Shown: positions 53,946-63,171, counted from the first letter of the stretch. The stretch: 64,000 bases of DNA from Natrialba aegyptia DSM 13077 (GCF_000337535.1 NZ_AOIP01000029.1:53615-117614); one strand, 5' to 3'. A program made the numbers and translations. The notes: generated by a model from the sequence alone, not told the origin.

Positions 53946-54971
53946 CTATCGCTGTGGTGGCTCGAACTCGGTCAGTTCGGACCGCGGCGCAGGTGCCATG
54001 TCTTCCCTGACGTCCCGATAGTGCCGGCGGTAGCGGGAGAGTTTCCGGTAGAGGAAGTAGCCGGCACCGAGGTTGTACGCGATGACGTAGCCGAGAAACG
54101 CCAGGCCGAAGCCGACGGGGAGGACGGCGGCGATGAGGTCGGGAACGATGCCGACGGTGACGTTGTAAGTAGCGTGGATGAACGCCGCGATAAGGAGGCC
54201 CTTGACGACGAGTGGCCCGGCGTATTTGGGATTGAATTTCGCGAGGCCGAGGTAGTAGCCGGCGATGGCGGAGTAGATGACGTGTCCGGGACCGACGAGT
54301 GCGCGGAGGGCCGTGATGCTGGTCGCCGCGGCGGTCGGGCCGAGTCCGGTCTGGGATTGGGCCTGAATTTCGGCGACCGTGCTGGCGATGTAGGTCGCGT
54401 TTTCGATCGCCGCGAAGCCGAGGCCGGCGACCGCGCCGTAGACCGCGCCGACGATGACGGCGTCGAAGGTGTCCCGGCGATAGGCGAAGACGCGGACGGC
54501 GAGGAGTTTGACGGTTTCTTCGACCGGACCGACGATCAGGTAGAAAAAGAGGATCGTTCCGATTCCCGGAATCGCCCGGACCCAAAGCCCGACGGTCGAG
54601 TTCACGAGGGCGGCGAACGCGGTAAAGAGGACGGCGAGGACGAACGTGGCGACGAGGACGCCGAGCGGTTCGTTGGTCGTGATATCCGAGTACCAGATGA
54701 ACGCCGCGAGGACGGCTGCGGGGATGATCGAGAGGCCGAAGAAGACGGCTATCGACGGGTCTTCGCTGACGAGAACGGCCGGTTGGACGAGGACGAACAG
54801 GGTGATCGCAGTGGCGACGATGAGGACGATCGCGCGGAGGCCGTAGTTAAGCCCGTTGTAGACCGAGTAGGCGAGCCGGTCGGTGACTGACCGCGGCTCC
54901 CACGTCGAGATATCGTACAGATCCTCCGACTCGTCGGCTGCTCGTTCGACTGGGTCACGCCTCCGTTGCAT
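53946..54971 (-). CDS. PrsW-family intramembrane metalloprotease
   Basis: The 341-aa protein has about eight transmembrane helices and the PrsW motifs: E151-E152 in GPVEETVKLLAVR, E190 in GLGFAAIENATYI, H230 in VGPGHVIYSAIAGYYLG and H266 in AAFIHATYN. These form the presumed zinc site. PrsW cleaves anti-sigma factors in Bacillus; the target in archaea is unknown, perhaps membrane-bound regulators. Confidence 0.9.
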   Translation of the reverse strand: MQRRRDPVERAADESEDLYDISTWEPRSVTDRLAYSVYNGLNYGLRAIVLIVATAITLFVLVQPAVLVSEDPSIAVFFGLSIIPAAVLAAFIWYSDITTNEPLGVLVATFVLAVLFTAFAALVNSTVGLWVRAIPGIGTILFFYLIVGPVEETVKLLAVRVFAYRRDTFDAVIVGAVYGAVAGLGFAAIENATYIASTVAEIQAQSQTGLGPTAAATSITALRALVGPGHVIYSAIAGYYLGLAKFNPKYAGPLVVKGLLIAAFIHATYNVTVGIVPDLIAAVLPVGFGLAFLGYVIAYNLGAGYFLYRKLSRYRRHYRDVREDMAPAPRSELTEFEPPQR

Positions 54972-55079
54972 GAGCGGGGATACAACGGCCGGTCCGGTAA
55001 GCGTTCGCCGTCAGGGATCCTAGTATGATATTGAGTCTCATGTTCGTATAAGGGCGATGTTTATGCTGGTCCACCGGCC

Positions 55080-55265
55080 ATGACCGATACCATGTACAAT
55101 GCACGTCGCGGCATCCACTACACTGCCCCGCCGGATCCGGACGGGGAACGCGATGACGACGACACGACAGCCACCGTCGGTCGCGAGCGGACGGACCCCG
55201 CCACCGCCGGTCGGTCTCGGTCGGACACCGCCGACACACCGGAGTCGGCTCCTGCCGACGACTGA
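55080..55265 (+). CDS. Possible small polar protein
   Basis: The 61-aa frame encodes MTDTMYNARRGIHYTAPPDP and a Asp/Arg/Thr-rich end. TGTTTATGC (about 55055-55063) lies 20-25 nt upstream of the ATG as a plausible TATA, and an internal ATG at 55092 could be the start. The composition is acidic as in real haloarchaeal proteins, but no family is recognised. Confidence 0.4.
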   Translation: MTDTMYNARRGIHYTAPPDPDGERDDDDTTATVGRERTDPATAGRSRSDTADTPESAPADD

Positions 55266-55366
55266 CGATCGACAGCTACTGCCCGCCGACTGAGTCAAAC
55301 CTTCAGTAGTCTGTTACACGAGACGGACTCGGAATCCACAAAGGCCTGCCGTCCGAACGGGCCGGT

Positions 55367-55750
55367 ATGCACTTCGACCAGCGAACGCAGCAGGCACTGC
55401 GGGCAGTCGGTCTCGACACCGACGACCTCCGGGCGGCGTCCGACGCCGTCGTCGAGGCCGTCGAGGAGGACGCGAGGACACTGGAAGCGTTTTTCGACGA
55501 GCACGACACCGTCTACTCCGACATAGACATGGCTCACTCGGCCTCTGACTACCCCGAACACACGGTCGAGTTCATCGACATCACGACGCACGCAGCCGAG
55601 ATGCGCGGCTGGCTCCGGTTCGATACGTGGGGCGTCTACGTCGAGGATGGGCGTGTACTCGACGCGGAGAGCGAGTACGTCGAGTTGACGCTCGGGCCGA
55701 CGATCAACGGCCGCGTTCGGTTCGCGGCGGACCGCGAGACGCTGCGGTGA
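55367..55750 (+). CDS. Conserved haloarchaeal protein (DUF7532-like)
   Basis: The 127-aa soluble protein begins MHFDQRTQQALRAVGLDTDD, with an N-terminal helical part and a beta-rich part (HTVEFIDITTHAAEMRGWLR, FDTWGVYVEDGRVLD). There is no catalytic motif. It is followed at a distance of 79 nt by the FAU-1-like gene on the same strand. The function is unknown. Confidence 0.75.
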   Translation: MHFDQRTQQALRAVGLDTDDLRAASDAVVEAVEEDARTLEAFFDEHDTVYSDIDMAHSASDYPEHTVEFIDITTHAAEMRGWLRFDTWGVYVEDGRVLDAESEYVELTLGPTINGRVRFAADRETLR

Positions 55751-55829
55751 TCGTCGTGGTCGCAGCTGCGATGTCCGTGACTGCGGTTGCCCGTATTGCG
55801 ACCGACGCGACGGCGGGGGCTCGCTTTCG

Positions 55830-57296
55830 ATGACCGAGACGGCGGTTCGCGTTCGCGGCATCTACACCACGGCAGTAACGCATCTGCTCGAGGACGCGGG
55901 TGGAAACGACTCCGAGAACGAGTGCAGGGTCGTCCAGGCGTCCGAGCCGATCCGCGAACGCTTCGCACAGTCGTTCGACGCCGCGCCGGCGGACGTGGCG
56001 ATCGAGACGACTCGAGACAGACAGGGGCTGTCGGTGTCTGGCGACGGCGATGCCGTCGACCACGTTGCTGACACGCTCACGGTCGGGATCGATACCTTCC
56101 GGTGGACTGCGACCGTTCCCCGCGGAGCCGTCTTCGACGCCGAAGTGATCGACGCCGCTGGCGGCAGCGGTGCCGTCGTCGACCTCGGCGACGGTCGCCG
56201 CGGCTACCTGAATTACGACGACGTCGACGGCTACGTCGACACCGGAAACCGCTACCGGGTACAGGTCACGGAACCCGCTCCGCCGTGGGCCGACGACGAG
56301 CCGCGGGTCACCCCGACCCGCGCCGTTCGTAGCGGTCTCGGAACCCTCTCGCGGGATCGGACCGGCGTTTCGGCCGCACTCCGGGGCGAGCGCGCCGACG
56401 AACTCGTCGGCATGACCGACCTGCTCTCCGCGGACGTACCAGATGGCTGGGGACTCCGCTGGCATCACGCCGCCGCCGACGCGGATCTCGCAGCGATGGA
56501 AGCCGGCCTCGAACGCCTCGTCGAACGCGCCCGCGACCTCGAAACTGAACTCGCCGACGCACCAGCCGAACCCGGTGAGCCGGGACTGCTCGCCGCCCCT
56601 CGAACGACCGCGTGGCTCTGGTTCGGCCGGCAATCCCGGTTCGCCCTGGACGACGCCCGCCGCGCCGTCGAAACGACGATGCCGGGCCACCACCGGACCA
56701 AGGCCGCCGACAGGGCGGCGAGTTCAGCCGTGGACTTCGCGGAAGCGATCTGTGGCTCGGTCGCGGGTGACTTAGACGCGGACACGGACGGCGCGTTCCC
56801 CTTCGACGCCGTCGCTCGCCAGTTCGGTCCCGTCTCGGGCGACCGACTCGAAATCGGCCACGGCAAACCCGACGGGAGGCGCATCTCGCTCGGGTACGGC
56901 GACGTGACCGACTGGGACCCCGAGGGAAAACTCACGCTCGAGCGCACGATGAGCGGCGGCGGCACCTACGACGCCCTCGGCACGCCGAAGGAAGCGGGCG
57001 ACACCGCCGTCACGAAGTTCCGCGAGGGCCGCTGGTGGTATCCGACGACCTACACGGCGGCCGACGGCTCGACGAAAGGGACCTACGTCAACGTCTGCAC
57101 GCCGGTCGAACTCTTCCCCGAAACGGTCCGCTACGTCGACCTCTACGTCGACGTGATCCGTACCCCTGACGGCACCGTCGACATCGTCGACGAAGCCGAA
57201 CTCGAGGCCGCAGTCGCCGACGGTCACGTCTCTCCCGAACTCGAAGAGAAGGCCAAAACCGTCGCGGCGGCCGTCAAGCGGGCGCTTTCGACGTAG
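55830..57296 (+). CDS. FAU-1-like ribonuclease (S1-like plus DUF402)
   Basis: The 488-aa protein has an N-terminal S1-like RNA-binding part (about 80-150: GAVFDAEVIDAAGGSGAVVD, RRGYLNYDDVDGYVDTGNRY) and a C-terminal DUF402 domain (about 370-470) with GRWWYPTTYTAADGSTKGTY, VNVCTPVELFPETVRYVDLY and IVDEAELEAAVADGHVS. This matches FAU-1 of Pyrococcus, an RNase E/G-like enzyme acting on AU-rich RNA and 5S rRNA precursor. It would act in the cytoplasm in RNA processing. Confidence 0.88.
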   Translation: MTETAVRVRGIYTTAVTHLLEDAGGNDSENECRVVQASEPIRERFAQSFDAAPADVAIETTRDRQGLSVSGDGDAVDHVADTLTVGIDTFRWTATVPRGAVFDAEVIDAAGGSGAVVDLGDGRRGYLNYDDVDGYVDTGNRYRVQVTEPAPPWADDEPRVTPTRAVRSGLGTLSRDRTGVSAALRGERADELVGMTDLLSADVPDGWGLRWHHAAADADLAAMEAGLERLVERARDLETELADAPAEPGEPGLLAAPRTTAWLWFGRQSRFALDDARRAVETTMPGHHRTKAADRAASSAVDFAEAICGSVAGDLDADTDGAFPFDAVARQFGPVSGDRLEIGHGKPDGRRISLGYGDVTDWDPEGKLTLERTMSGGGTYDALGTPKEAGDTAVTKFREGRWWYPTTYTAADGSTKGTYVNVCTPVELFPETVRYVDLYVDVIRTPDGTVDIVDEAELEAAVADGHVSPELEEKAKTVAAAVKRALST

Positions 57297-57336
57297 TGTG
57301 TACTTGGCACAGGGCCATAGCAACGAGCGAGGCGCG

Positions 57337-57807
57337 TCAATCCGAGGCCGCTGCGAGTTCAGCGTTGCGTTCGCCGGCCCGGTCGGGCAGTGGGAGCAAC
57401 TGCACGTAATCGTCGAGGTCGAGTGCGAACTCGCGGGCGGTCGACGGGTGAATCCAGTAGAGTTCGAACTCGGCACCGTGTTCGTCGCCGCCGTCGGTGA
57501 CGGTGTGGGTCCATCGATCGCGCGGTTCGTAGACGGTTGCGTGGAAGAAGTGGCGGACGTACCACTTCGGCGGGGAGTGTCGTCGAGTCCAGACATCGGT
57601 CGAGAGGTGTCGGGTTGCGTTGAGCGTTCCGAGGCCGCTCTCCTCGATAACTTCCCTGAAGAGGGCTTCTCGTGGGGATTCACCCGGTTCGAGTGTCCCC
57701 TTCGGGATCTGAAGGCCGTCGTGTTCCGGTCCCTCGAACACCAATAACTCGCCGGATCCGCGAGTAATGTAGGCGCACGCCTTCTGTACGTACGTGGGGT
57801 CTGCCAT
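57337..57807 (-). CDS. Nudix hydrolase
   Basis: The 156-aa protein starts MADPTYVQKACAYITRGSGE and has a perfect Nudix box G-x5-E-x7-REVIEESGL (about 37-59). It also has KWYVRHFFHATVYEPRDRW in the second half, as in diadenosine polyphosphate-type hydrolases (inference). It hydrolyses a nucleoside diphosphate linked to another moiety; the precise substrate cannot be read from sequence. Confidence 0.9.
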   Translation of the reverse strand: MADPTYVQKACAYITRGSGELLVFEGPEHDGLQIPKGTLEPGESPREALFREVIEESGLGTLNATRHLSTDVWTRRHSPPKWYVRHFFHATVYEPRDRWTHTVTDGGDEHGAEFELYWIHPSTAREFALDLDDYVQLLPLPDRAGERNAELAAASD

Positions 57808-57959
57808 GCTACCACGTCTCGCAACGACCAGCGTGAAAAGCATATCTCTAAGGGGATTAAGTGAGATTAAGGAAATTCGCGCATAGGGTTATGGAGAATT
57901 CCTAGTACTGGCCATATAATTGGGTGCATGTGCTATTTTTTGGATTCATTGCCACAGTA

Positions 57960-58982
57960 TCAATCCGCTGTTGACGCTCCATCAGCTGTCGGAACTGACG
58001 TTCCATCAGTACGCGCGAACGCCGTTGCCAGCGCCGGACCGGTGACGTTGTGCCAGACGCTGAACAGCGCCGGAATGAGGGCGGTAACGGGATCGAAAAA
58101 CGCCACGGCCAGCGCGACTGCCAGGCCGCTGTTTTGCAGCCCGACCTCGAACGCGCAGGTCCGCGCTCGCTCCTCGCTCATTCCGGTCAGATGTCCGACG
58201 CCGTAACCGGCCCCGAGGCCGAGTGCGTTGTGGACGATGACGGCGAGGAAGACGACGGCGCTCGCGCTGTAGATCTCGTCGACGTTGAGACCGACGATTG
58301 CCGCGACGATGAGGACGATCGTCAGCACGCTGATCGCCGGGAAGATAGAGAGCCCTGCCTTCGCTACCGTCGGCGCATACCTATCAAGAAGCACTCGGAG
58401 GGCCAGTCCGGCGACGACCGGAATCAGGACGATCAGCAGGATCTCTTCGGCCATCGCGCTGAAGGTGACCGTGATCTCTTCGCCCGCGAGCACCACGATC
58501 CAGGCCGGCATGACGAGCGGAGCGGCGAGCGTCGTCACCGACGTGATCGTCACCGAGAGGGCAACGTCGCCCCGACCGAGGTAGGTCATCACGTTCGAGG
58601 CCGTCCCACCCGGTGCGGCCCCGAGCAGGAGGAGTCCGATGCCGAGTTCCCACGGGAGATCGAGGAGCGTAACGAGCAGATACGCGAACACCGGCATGCA
58701 GACCCACTGGGTCAGTGCACCGATAAGAACGTCCCGTGGTCGATCGAGGATTCGCCGGAAGTCCGCCGGCGTCAGCGTGAGCCCCATCCCGAGCATGATG
58801 ACGCCAAGGAACAGGGCGATGTGGTCACCGAGCGGCGTGACCGTCGCCGGCGAGTACAGCGCAACGGCCGACCCGAGCAGGATCCAGACGACGAAGTACG
58901 TGCTCGTGAACTCGCCGATACGCTCTCCCAGTCGTAGCACGTTCATCGGATTGGCTCCACCCCGATAGTCATACTCACCCAT
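57960..58982 (-). CDS. Bile acid:sodium symporter (BASS) family transporter
   Basis: The 340-aa protein starts MGEYDYRGGANPMNVLRLGE and has about ten transmembrane helices. The BASS signatures are FLGVIMLGMGLTLTPADFRR, LLLLGAAPGGTASNVMTYLG (sodium-site region) and FEVGLQNSGLAVALAVAFFD. Such transporters move organic anions (pantoate, pyruvate, bile acids) with sodium. The substrate is unknown. An alternative start is the ATG at 58946 (MNVLRLGERI). Confidence 0.92.
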   Translation of the reverse strand: MGEYDYRGGANPMNVLRLGERIGEFTSTYFVVWILLGSAVALYSPATVTPLGDHIALFLGVIMLGMGLTLTPADFRRILDRPRDVLIGALTQWVCMPVFAYLLVTLLDLPWELGIGLLLLGAAPGGTASNVMTYLGRGDVALSVTITSVTTLAAPLVMPAWIVVLAGEEITVTFSAMAEEILLIVLIPVVAGLALRVLLDRYAPTVAKAGLSIFPAISVLTIVLIVAAIVGLNVDEIYSASAVVFLAVIVHNALGLGAGYGVGHLTGMSEERARTCAFEVGLQNSGLAVALAVAFFDPVTALIPALFSVWHNVTGPALATAFARTDGTSVPTADGASTAD

Positions 58983-59086
58983 GGATGTACGCGTGATGAT
59001 AAATGAATCGATACCAAGCCGGAATCCCAGCAAAATCCAAGCGCTGGCCGGTCAAACCAGTACGCAGCCACAACCGCTATCGCACG

Positions 59087-60193
59087 TCAGTCGGCCGCAA
59101 GTTTGTCCAGTCCGGCCGACTCGATGTCAGCACCGTCGACCGACGTACGGAGGGAGTCCATGCCGTCGTCGCGGTCGATTCCGAAGTCGTTCTCGTAGAG
59201 TTCAGCGACGCGGTCCAGTTCCTCGGCGGTGAGTTTCGGAACGTCACTCGCCGCCGCCCATTCGTCGATATCATCGGTCGTCCGGAACGTCGGCGTGACG
59301 GTCGCAACGGCGTCGTGTGAGAGCAGCCACGCGATCGATGCCTGGCCCATCGTCCGCTCGCGGTCGCTTTCGTCTCGTTGCTCTTCGCTCGCTTCGCTCG
59401 CGGAGTGGGGCTCCGCGCGTTCGAGGAAGCGCAGTTTCTCGAGTTTCTCCCAGCCGGTTTCGTACCACTCGTCGGGACGGAAGCCGCGGTGGTCGCCCTC
59501 GCCGAGTTCGGTTTCTGGTGTAACCTGCTCGTTGAGGATGCCGGAGGAGTGTGGGACTCGCGGGATGAGACTCGTCTGGGAGCCGGTACGCTCGATCGTC
59601 TCGAGGAAGTGAGTGCCGACCTCCTGTTCGAGCACGTTCCACACCAACTGGACGGAGTCGAACTCGTTTTCGATGGCGAAGTCACCCTCGGCGAGCCAGC
59701 CGATCGAGGGGCCAAGCGCCAGTCCCGTGGCGTCGATCTTCCCTTCCTCTTCGAGTTCATCGAGCAGTTCGAGCACGTCGGGCGTGATCTCGTCGACGTT
59801 GGCGTTGTGGAGTTGGAGGACGTCGATCGAGTTCAGTCCGAGGCGGTCGAGGCTCTGCTCGACGGCGTCTCGGAGGTACTCGGGAGTCATCTGCTTGGGA
59901 ATCTCGCCGTGTCCGGCCTGGGGATTGTTGTAGAAGTCGTAGCCGACTTTGGTCGCGATCGTCACGTCGTCGCGGACGTCGGACAGCGCCTGCCCGACCA
60001 GCTCCTCGCTGCGGCCGTGGCCGTAGACGTCGCCCGTATCGAAGTAGGTGATGCCCTGATCGACGGCGTACCGGAGCATCTCGATCGCCTCCTCCTCGGA
60101 GCGGTCGCCCCACCAGTCGGTGCCGACGGTCCACGCGCCGAACCCGACTTCGCTCACCTCGACACCGGAGTCACCGAGTTCACTGTGCTGCAT
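59087..60193 (-). CDS. Aldo/keto reductase
   Basis: The 368-aa protein has the AKR tetrad: Asp and Tyr in FDTGDVYGHG (about 51-60), Lys in ATKVGYDF and His in VLQLHNANVD. MQHSELGDSGVEVSEVGFGA is the usual N-terminus. It reduces aldehydes or ketones with NADPH in a TIM barrel. A long acidic insert (SEASEEQRDESDRERT) near residue 275 is extra. The substrate is unknown. Confidence 0.92.
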   Translation of the reverse strand: MQHSELGDSGVEVSEVGFGAWTVGTDWWGDRSEEEAIEMLRYAVDQGITYFDTGDVYGHGRSEELVGQALSDVRDDVTIATKVGYDFYNNPQAGHGEIPKQMTPEYLRDAVEQSLDRLGLNSIDVLQLHNANVDEITPDVLELLDELEEEGKIDATGLALGPSIGWLAEGDFAIENEFDSVQLVWNVLEQEVGTHFLETIERTGSQTSLIPRVPHSSGILNEQVTPETELGEGDHRGFRPDEWYETGWEKLEKLRFLERAEPHSASEASEEQRDESDRERTMGQASIAWLLSHDAVATVTPTFRTTDDIDEWAAASDVPKLTAEELDRVAELYENDFGIDRDDGMDSLRTSVDGADIESAGLDKLAAD

Positions 60194-60627
60194 GTTCGGG
60201 CCTTCGTAGCGAGGAACCTTATGGGGTACGGAACGTGCGAGCGCGGACTCCGAACTCGTTCGGGATCCTTTACCGATTGAATCCCTGACATGTATTATAG
60301 TGAATCAGATCGGTAGTAGAAATCCAAATACTATTTAGTGTTATTCCAGTAATATTATATAAATGAGAATTGTGATGTGAGAATTAGCTACTCTACTGTG
60401 AAATTTTGGGATAATGTTTTGGAGGGAATTAATTGGGACGTGAACAATGATCGATTTTATTAATAAAAGATAGTTATATATTTCCTAATCGTTATCAAAC
60501 ATCTCTTTATAATTGATGCCGATAAATATATCCACCAGAAATAGATACAACATATCCGTTATTGTTGAGGAGATATCAACTTGGTCCGCTATTATTATAG
60601 ATGGAAATAACCAACATTCTACTTGCA
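60194..60627. other. AT-rich non-coding DNA, left part of a low-GC island
   Basis: From about 60290 the base composition changes abruptly to AT-rich (runs such as ATTATATAAATGAGAATTG). No gene is seen on either strand; a minus-strand frame at 60485-60727 is an unlikely antisense. CTATTATTATAG (60588-60599) is the likely TATA for the next gene. Confidence 0.65.
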
Positions 60628-60987
60628 ATGTCGATAGAATTGAATCGACGTTCGGTCTTGAAGAAAAGCGCAGTAACAACTGTCCTCGGTGCAGGAACTC
60701 TAGGAGCAACGGGAAGTGTCTCAGCAAATAATTATTATACCCTTACAGTCTCCAATACTGGAGAGTGGGTAGACAACGTCGAATTTTTCGTTGAGAGGGG
60801 CGATTGTGGTAGTGGTGCTTTCAAACGCGTTGATGGCGCGGTAATTAACTTTGAGCCCCAAGATGACGGAGTTTTGGTTGATGGGCAACTTCTTGGGGGA
60901 GAGGAGACTGTCTTTGAACTCGAATGCTATGAGTACCCTACTAATGAGAATAACGGAGATGACATCTCCATGACAATTGAGTCCTGA
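60628..60987 (+). CDS. Tat-exported small protein of foreign origin
   Basis: The 119-aa protein starts MSIELNRRSVLKKSAVTTVL. A twin-arginine signal (RR at 7-8, hydrophobic GAGTLGATGSVSA) with a probable cleavage after VSA (about residue 33) is followed by an 86-residue mature domain with Cys in GDCGSG and LECYEY and beta-type sequence (YYTLTVSNTGEWVDNVEFFV). Codon use is AT-rich, unlike neighbours, and the gene lies in an AT-rich island beside a dead transposase, so horizontal acquisition is likely. The function is unknown. An earlier in-frame ATG at 60601 would spoil the signal peptide. Confidence 0.7.
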   Translation: MSIELNRRSVLKKSAVTTVLGAGTLGATGSVSANNYYTLTVSNTGEWVDNVEFFVERGDCGSGAFKRVDGAVINFEPQDDGVLVDGQLLGGEETVFELECYEYPTNENNGDDISMTIES

Positions 60988-61196
60988 AGGAAATTAGATG
61001 GTTTGTTTTTATTTGTTTCATTAGTGGATATTCGGCATTTCACTGATTAATATTCATAACTTACATAATTACTATGCGTATTTTCACTGTGAAATGTAGT
61101 ATATGGTCTTCTCCATTAGAAGTAAAAATAATTAGTAAATTGTATCTAAGACCTATCTAGATAAAAGTTTGTGGAATGAATAGGTGGTGGTGAGAA

Positions 61197-61740
61197 GTGT
61201 CCATACAATTCGCCAACTTGCTCAGAGAGAACTTAGCCGTGGATTGTGATAGGGTTTCGGTTGCGCCGTCGCGGGTCGCGGTCAACGAGAAACAGAACAA
61301 GGTCGACAGTGAGAAAAGTGCTTGTACGCCACAACCGACACAGATGCAAAGTTACTGCTCGAAATTGACGTGTACAGCCGCCGCAGGACTGGCCCGTGAC
61401 GTTCACGAGAGTGTGGCTCTCGTGCAACTCATCAGAATGCATTTGCATTCTGAAGACGGCGTTATTGCGCTGTCTTACTGAAAAACACGATCTTGACGAA
61501 ACAGAGCTTCTCATCGATGCTGGCAGTTATCTGACTGCCCTCGCTCGTCATGAGTTGAACGGTCACTTCAACCACAACGGCCAAAACCGGGTTGGAAAGT
61601 GATTTCAGACAGTCTCAGTGCGGATCAACCGCTTTCATTCCTTCTGGTTGGGCAGTCCAGCCAGTGCACGCCGCTGGCTCAGATGATTCAGATACTACTA
61701 CAATTGTGATCGACTGAACCAGGCACTTAATGGTCCACGC
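61197..61740 (+). pseudogene. Decayed DDE transposase (IS6-like) remnant
   Basis: Fragments of one transposase can be read across frames: SRVAVNEKQNKVDSEK in the first frame, then LYATTDTDAKLLLEIDVYSR in the next, then LTEKHDLDETELLIDAGSYL and RHELNGHFNHNGQN in a third. Reading on, WFQTV-type sequence follows a TGA where Trp is expected, and RYYYNCDRLNQALNG follows a second TGA where Arg is expected. Frameshifts and two stops make it inactive. The N-terminal part is missing. The class assignment (IS6/ISH-type) is by recollected pattern only. Confidence 0.7.
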
Positions 61741-61812
61741 GGCTGGGGAGGTGCTAAAATAGACAGTTCCTACATAATATTAAAATTCCAATCTGGTATA
61801 ATATCGAATTAC

Positions 61813-61820
61813 TTTTTATA
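61813..61820 (+). promoter_or_regulatory. TATA box of the small membrane protein gene
   Basis: TTTTTATA is centred about 26 nt before the ATG at 61842, as for a leaderless mRNA. Confidence 0.55.
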
Positions 61821-61841
61821 TTGTTCCCATATGACCTATAT

Positions 61842-62051
61842 ATGATCGGCATCTGCCGAACGACGACTGGGGGATGGCTGCTCGGCGTCGTCCTCGCCGT
61901 CGTCGTGTTCCTGCCGCTTGCGCTGACCCAGTTCGAGATCAGTCCGCATCGAGTCACGCTGGGAACGGTCGTCGTCACAGCGTTGCTGCTGATCGGGACT
62001 ATTTCGCTCCCGGCGCTACTGTTTGCGGAGTGGCACGGTACCGACGAGTAG
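61842..62051 (+). CDS. Small two-helix membrane protein
   Basis: The 69-aa protein begins MIGICRTTTGGWLLGVVLAV with two transmembrane helices (about 11-30 and 41-61). The TATA at 61813-61820 supports the ATG at 61842 rather than the in-frame ATG at 61821. No family is recognised. It marks the return to high-GC DNA after the AT-rich island. Confidence 0.6.
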   Translation: MIGICRTTTGGWLLGVVLAVVVFLPLALTQFEISPHRVTLGTVVVTALLLIGTISLPALLFAEWHGTDE

Positions 62052-62091
62052 TCGCGTTTCGTGGAACCGACGATCCCGAGGTCGATATCCA

Positions 62092-62181
62092 ATGGAAAGT
62101 ACCAGTAGCGAAGCAGTCTCGGCAGATTCGGCGGCACAACCGAACCCCTATCAACTCCGCGGACAATATCCCGGTGTATGA
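62092..62181 (+). CDS. Possible 29-aa leader ORF coupled to the acetyltransferase gene
   Basis: ATG at 62092 opens a frame MESTSSEAVSADSAAQPNPY, then QLRGQYPGV, whose TGA overlaps the acetyltransferase ATG as ATGA. The exact overlap and acidic-to-polar composition suggest translational coupling, but the gene is not otherwise supported. Confidence 0.4.
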   Translation: MESTSSEAVSADSAAQPNPYQLRGQYPGV

Positions 62182-63077
62182 CAAAGCGGTACGTCTCGCT
62201 CCCCGACGAGGCGGAGGCGGGCATGCGCGAGTTCATCGACGAGGTCGACCGACGGCTTGCAAGCGACGAGAGCACGTGTTCGGTCGTCGAGGACGTACTG
62301 ATCGATCTGTCCGGTGATCGCGAGGCCTACGATCGCTGGCAAGCAGGCGAATCGGTTTCGGCGGCAGAACGGGTTCGACTGCAGAGTTACGATCCCTGTA
62401 ACACGACCCTGGAGAGCGAGTACTACGCCGAGAAAGACGAAGACCTGTTTCGGCGGTCGAAGCACCTCCAGTGGCTCTGGCGGCAGTTCGATAGCCTGCC
62501 GATCGCGGACAACGTCGAGTTCGCGCTGCGGTTTCGACGGATGCTCGCGGACCACCTCTTCGAAGAGTGTGGGGAGAACTGCCGGTTCTTCAAGGGTATC
62601 TCGTTTACCTACGGCCACAACATCACCATCGGCGACAATACGATCGTTCACGACGACGTCCATCTGGACGACCGCGGGAAGTTGACCATCGGCGACCGCG
62701 TCTCGATTTCCGACGGCGTTCACATCTACAGCCACGATCACGACGTCGTCGACCAGACCGAGGTCCGAAACTACCACACGATCGTCGAAGACGACGTGCG
62801 TCTCACCTACGACTCGATGGTCCGTGCCGGCAACAAAGTCGGCGAAAACGCCATCGTCGGCGCACGCGGCGTCGTCCAACACGACGTGCCCGCCCACCAC
62901 ATCGCCGTCGGCATGCCCGCGACGAGCGTCAAAATCAAACCCGGCTGGGAGTCGACCGCCACCCCCATCGACGAGGCCGGCGTCAACCGTCAGGACGAGC
63001 GCCACCTTCCCTACTCGGTCCCCGACGAACTCGAGGTCTTCGACGAGTTCCGCCGCGATCTGCGGCCCCAGAACTGA
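62178..63077 (+). CDS. Hexapeptide-repeat acetyltransferase
   Basis: The 299-aa protein has an N-terminal helical domain (about 1-130) and a left-handed beta-helix of hexapeptide repeats (about 140-255: ITIGDNTIVHDDVHLDDRGK, LTIGDRVSISDGVHIYSHDH, AIVGARGVVQHDVPAHHIAV). The His residues in SHDHD are probably catalytic, as in maltose or galactoside O-acetyltransferases. It likely acetylates a sugar or a polymer precursor with acetyl-CoA. The N-terminal extension is longer than in typical maltose acetyltransferases. Confidence 0.88.
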   Translation: MTKRYVSLPDEAEAGMREFIDEVDRRLASDESTCSVVEDVLIDLSGDREAYDRWQAGESVSAAERVRLQSYDPCNTTLESEYYAEKDEDLFRRSKHLQWLWRQFDSLPIADNVEFALRFRRMLADHLFEECGENCRFFKGISFTYGHNITIGDNTIVHDDVHLDDRGKLTIGDRVSISDGVHIYSHDHDVVDQTEVRNYHTIVEDDVRLTYDSMVRAGNKVGENAIVGARGVVQHDVPAHHIAVGMPATSVKIKPGWESTATPIDEAGVNRQDERHLPYSVPDELEVFDEFRRDLRPQN

Positions 63078-63171
63078 CTCGCGATCGGTACCGAATCGGG
63101 ACCGTCCGTTCGATAGGACCGTCAGCTACTGGTGAATCGGGGAATATCCAAGTGCCTTGAGAGCCTATGTC

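Noticed and set aside
60485..60727. 80-aa minus-strand frame in the AT-rich island
   Set aside because: It overlaps the Tat signal region of the plus-strand gene and lies in low-complexity AT-rich DNA, where open frames in hydrophobic codons arise by chance.
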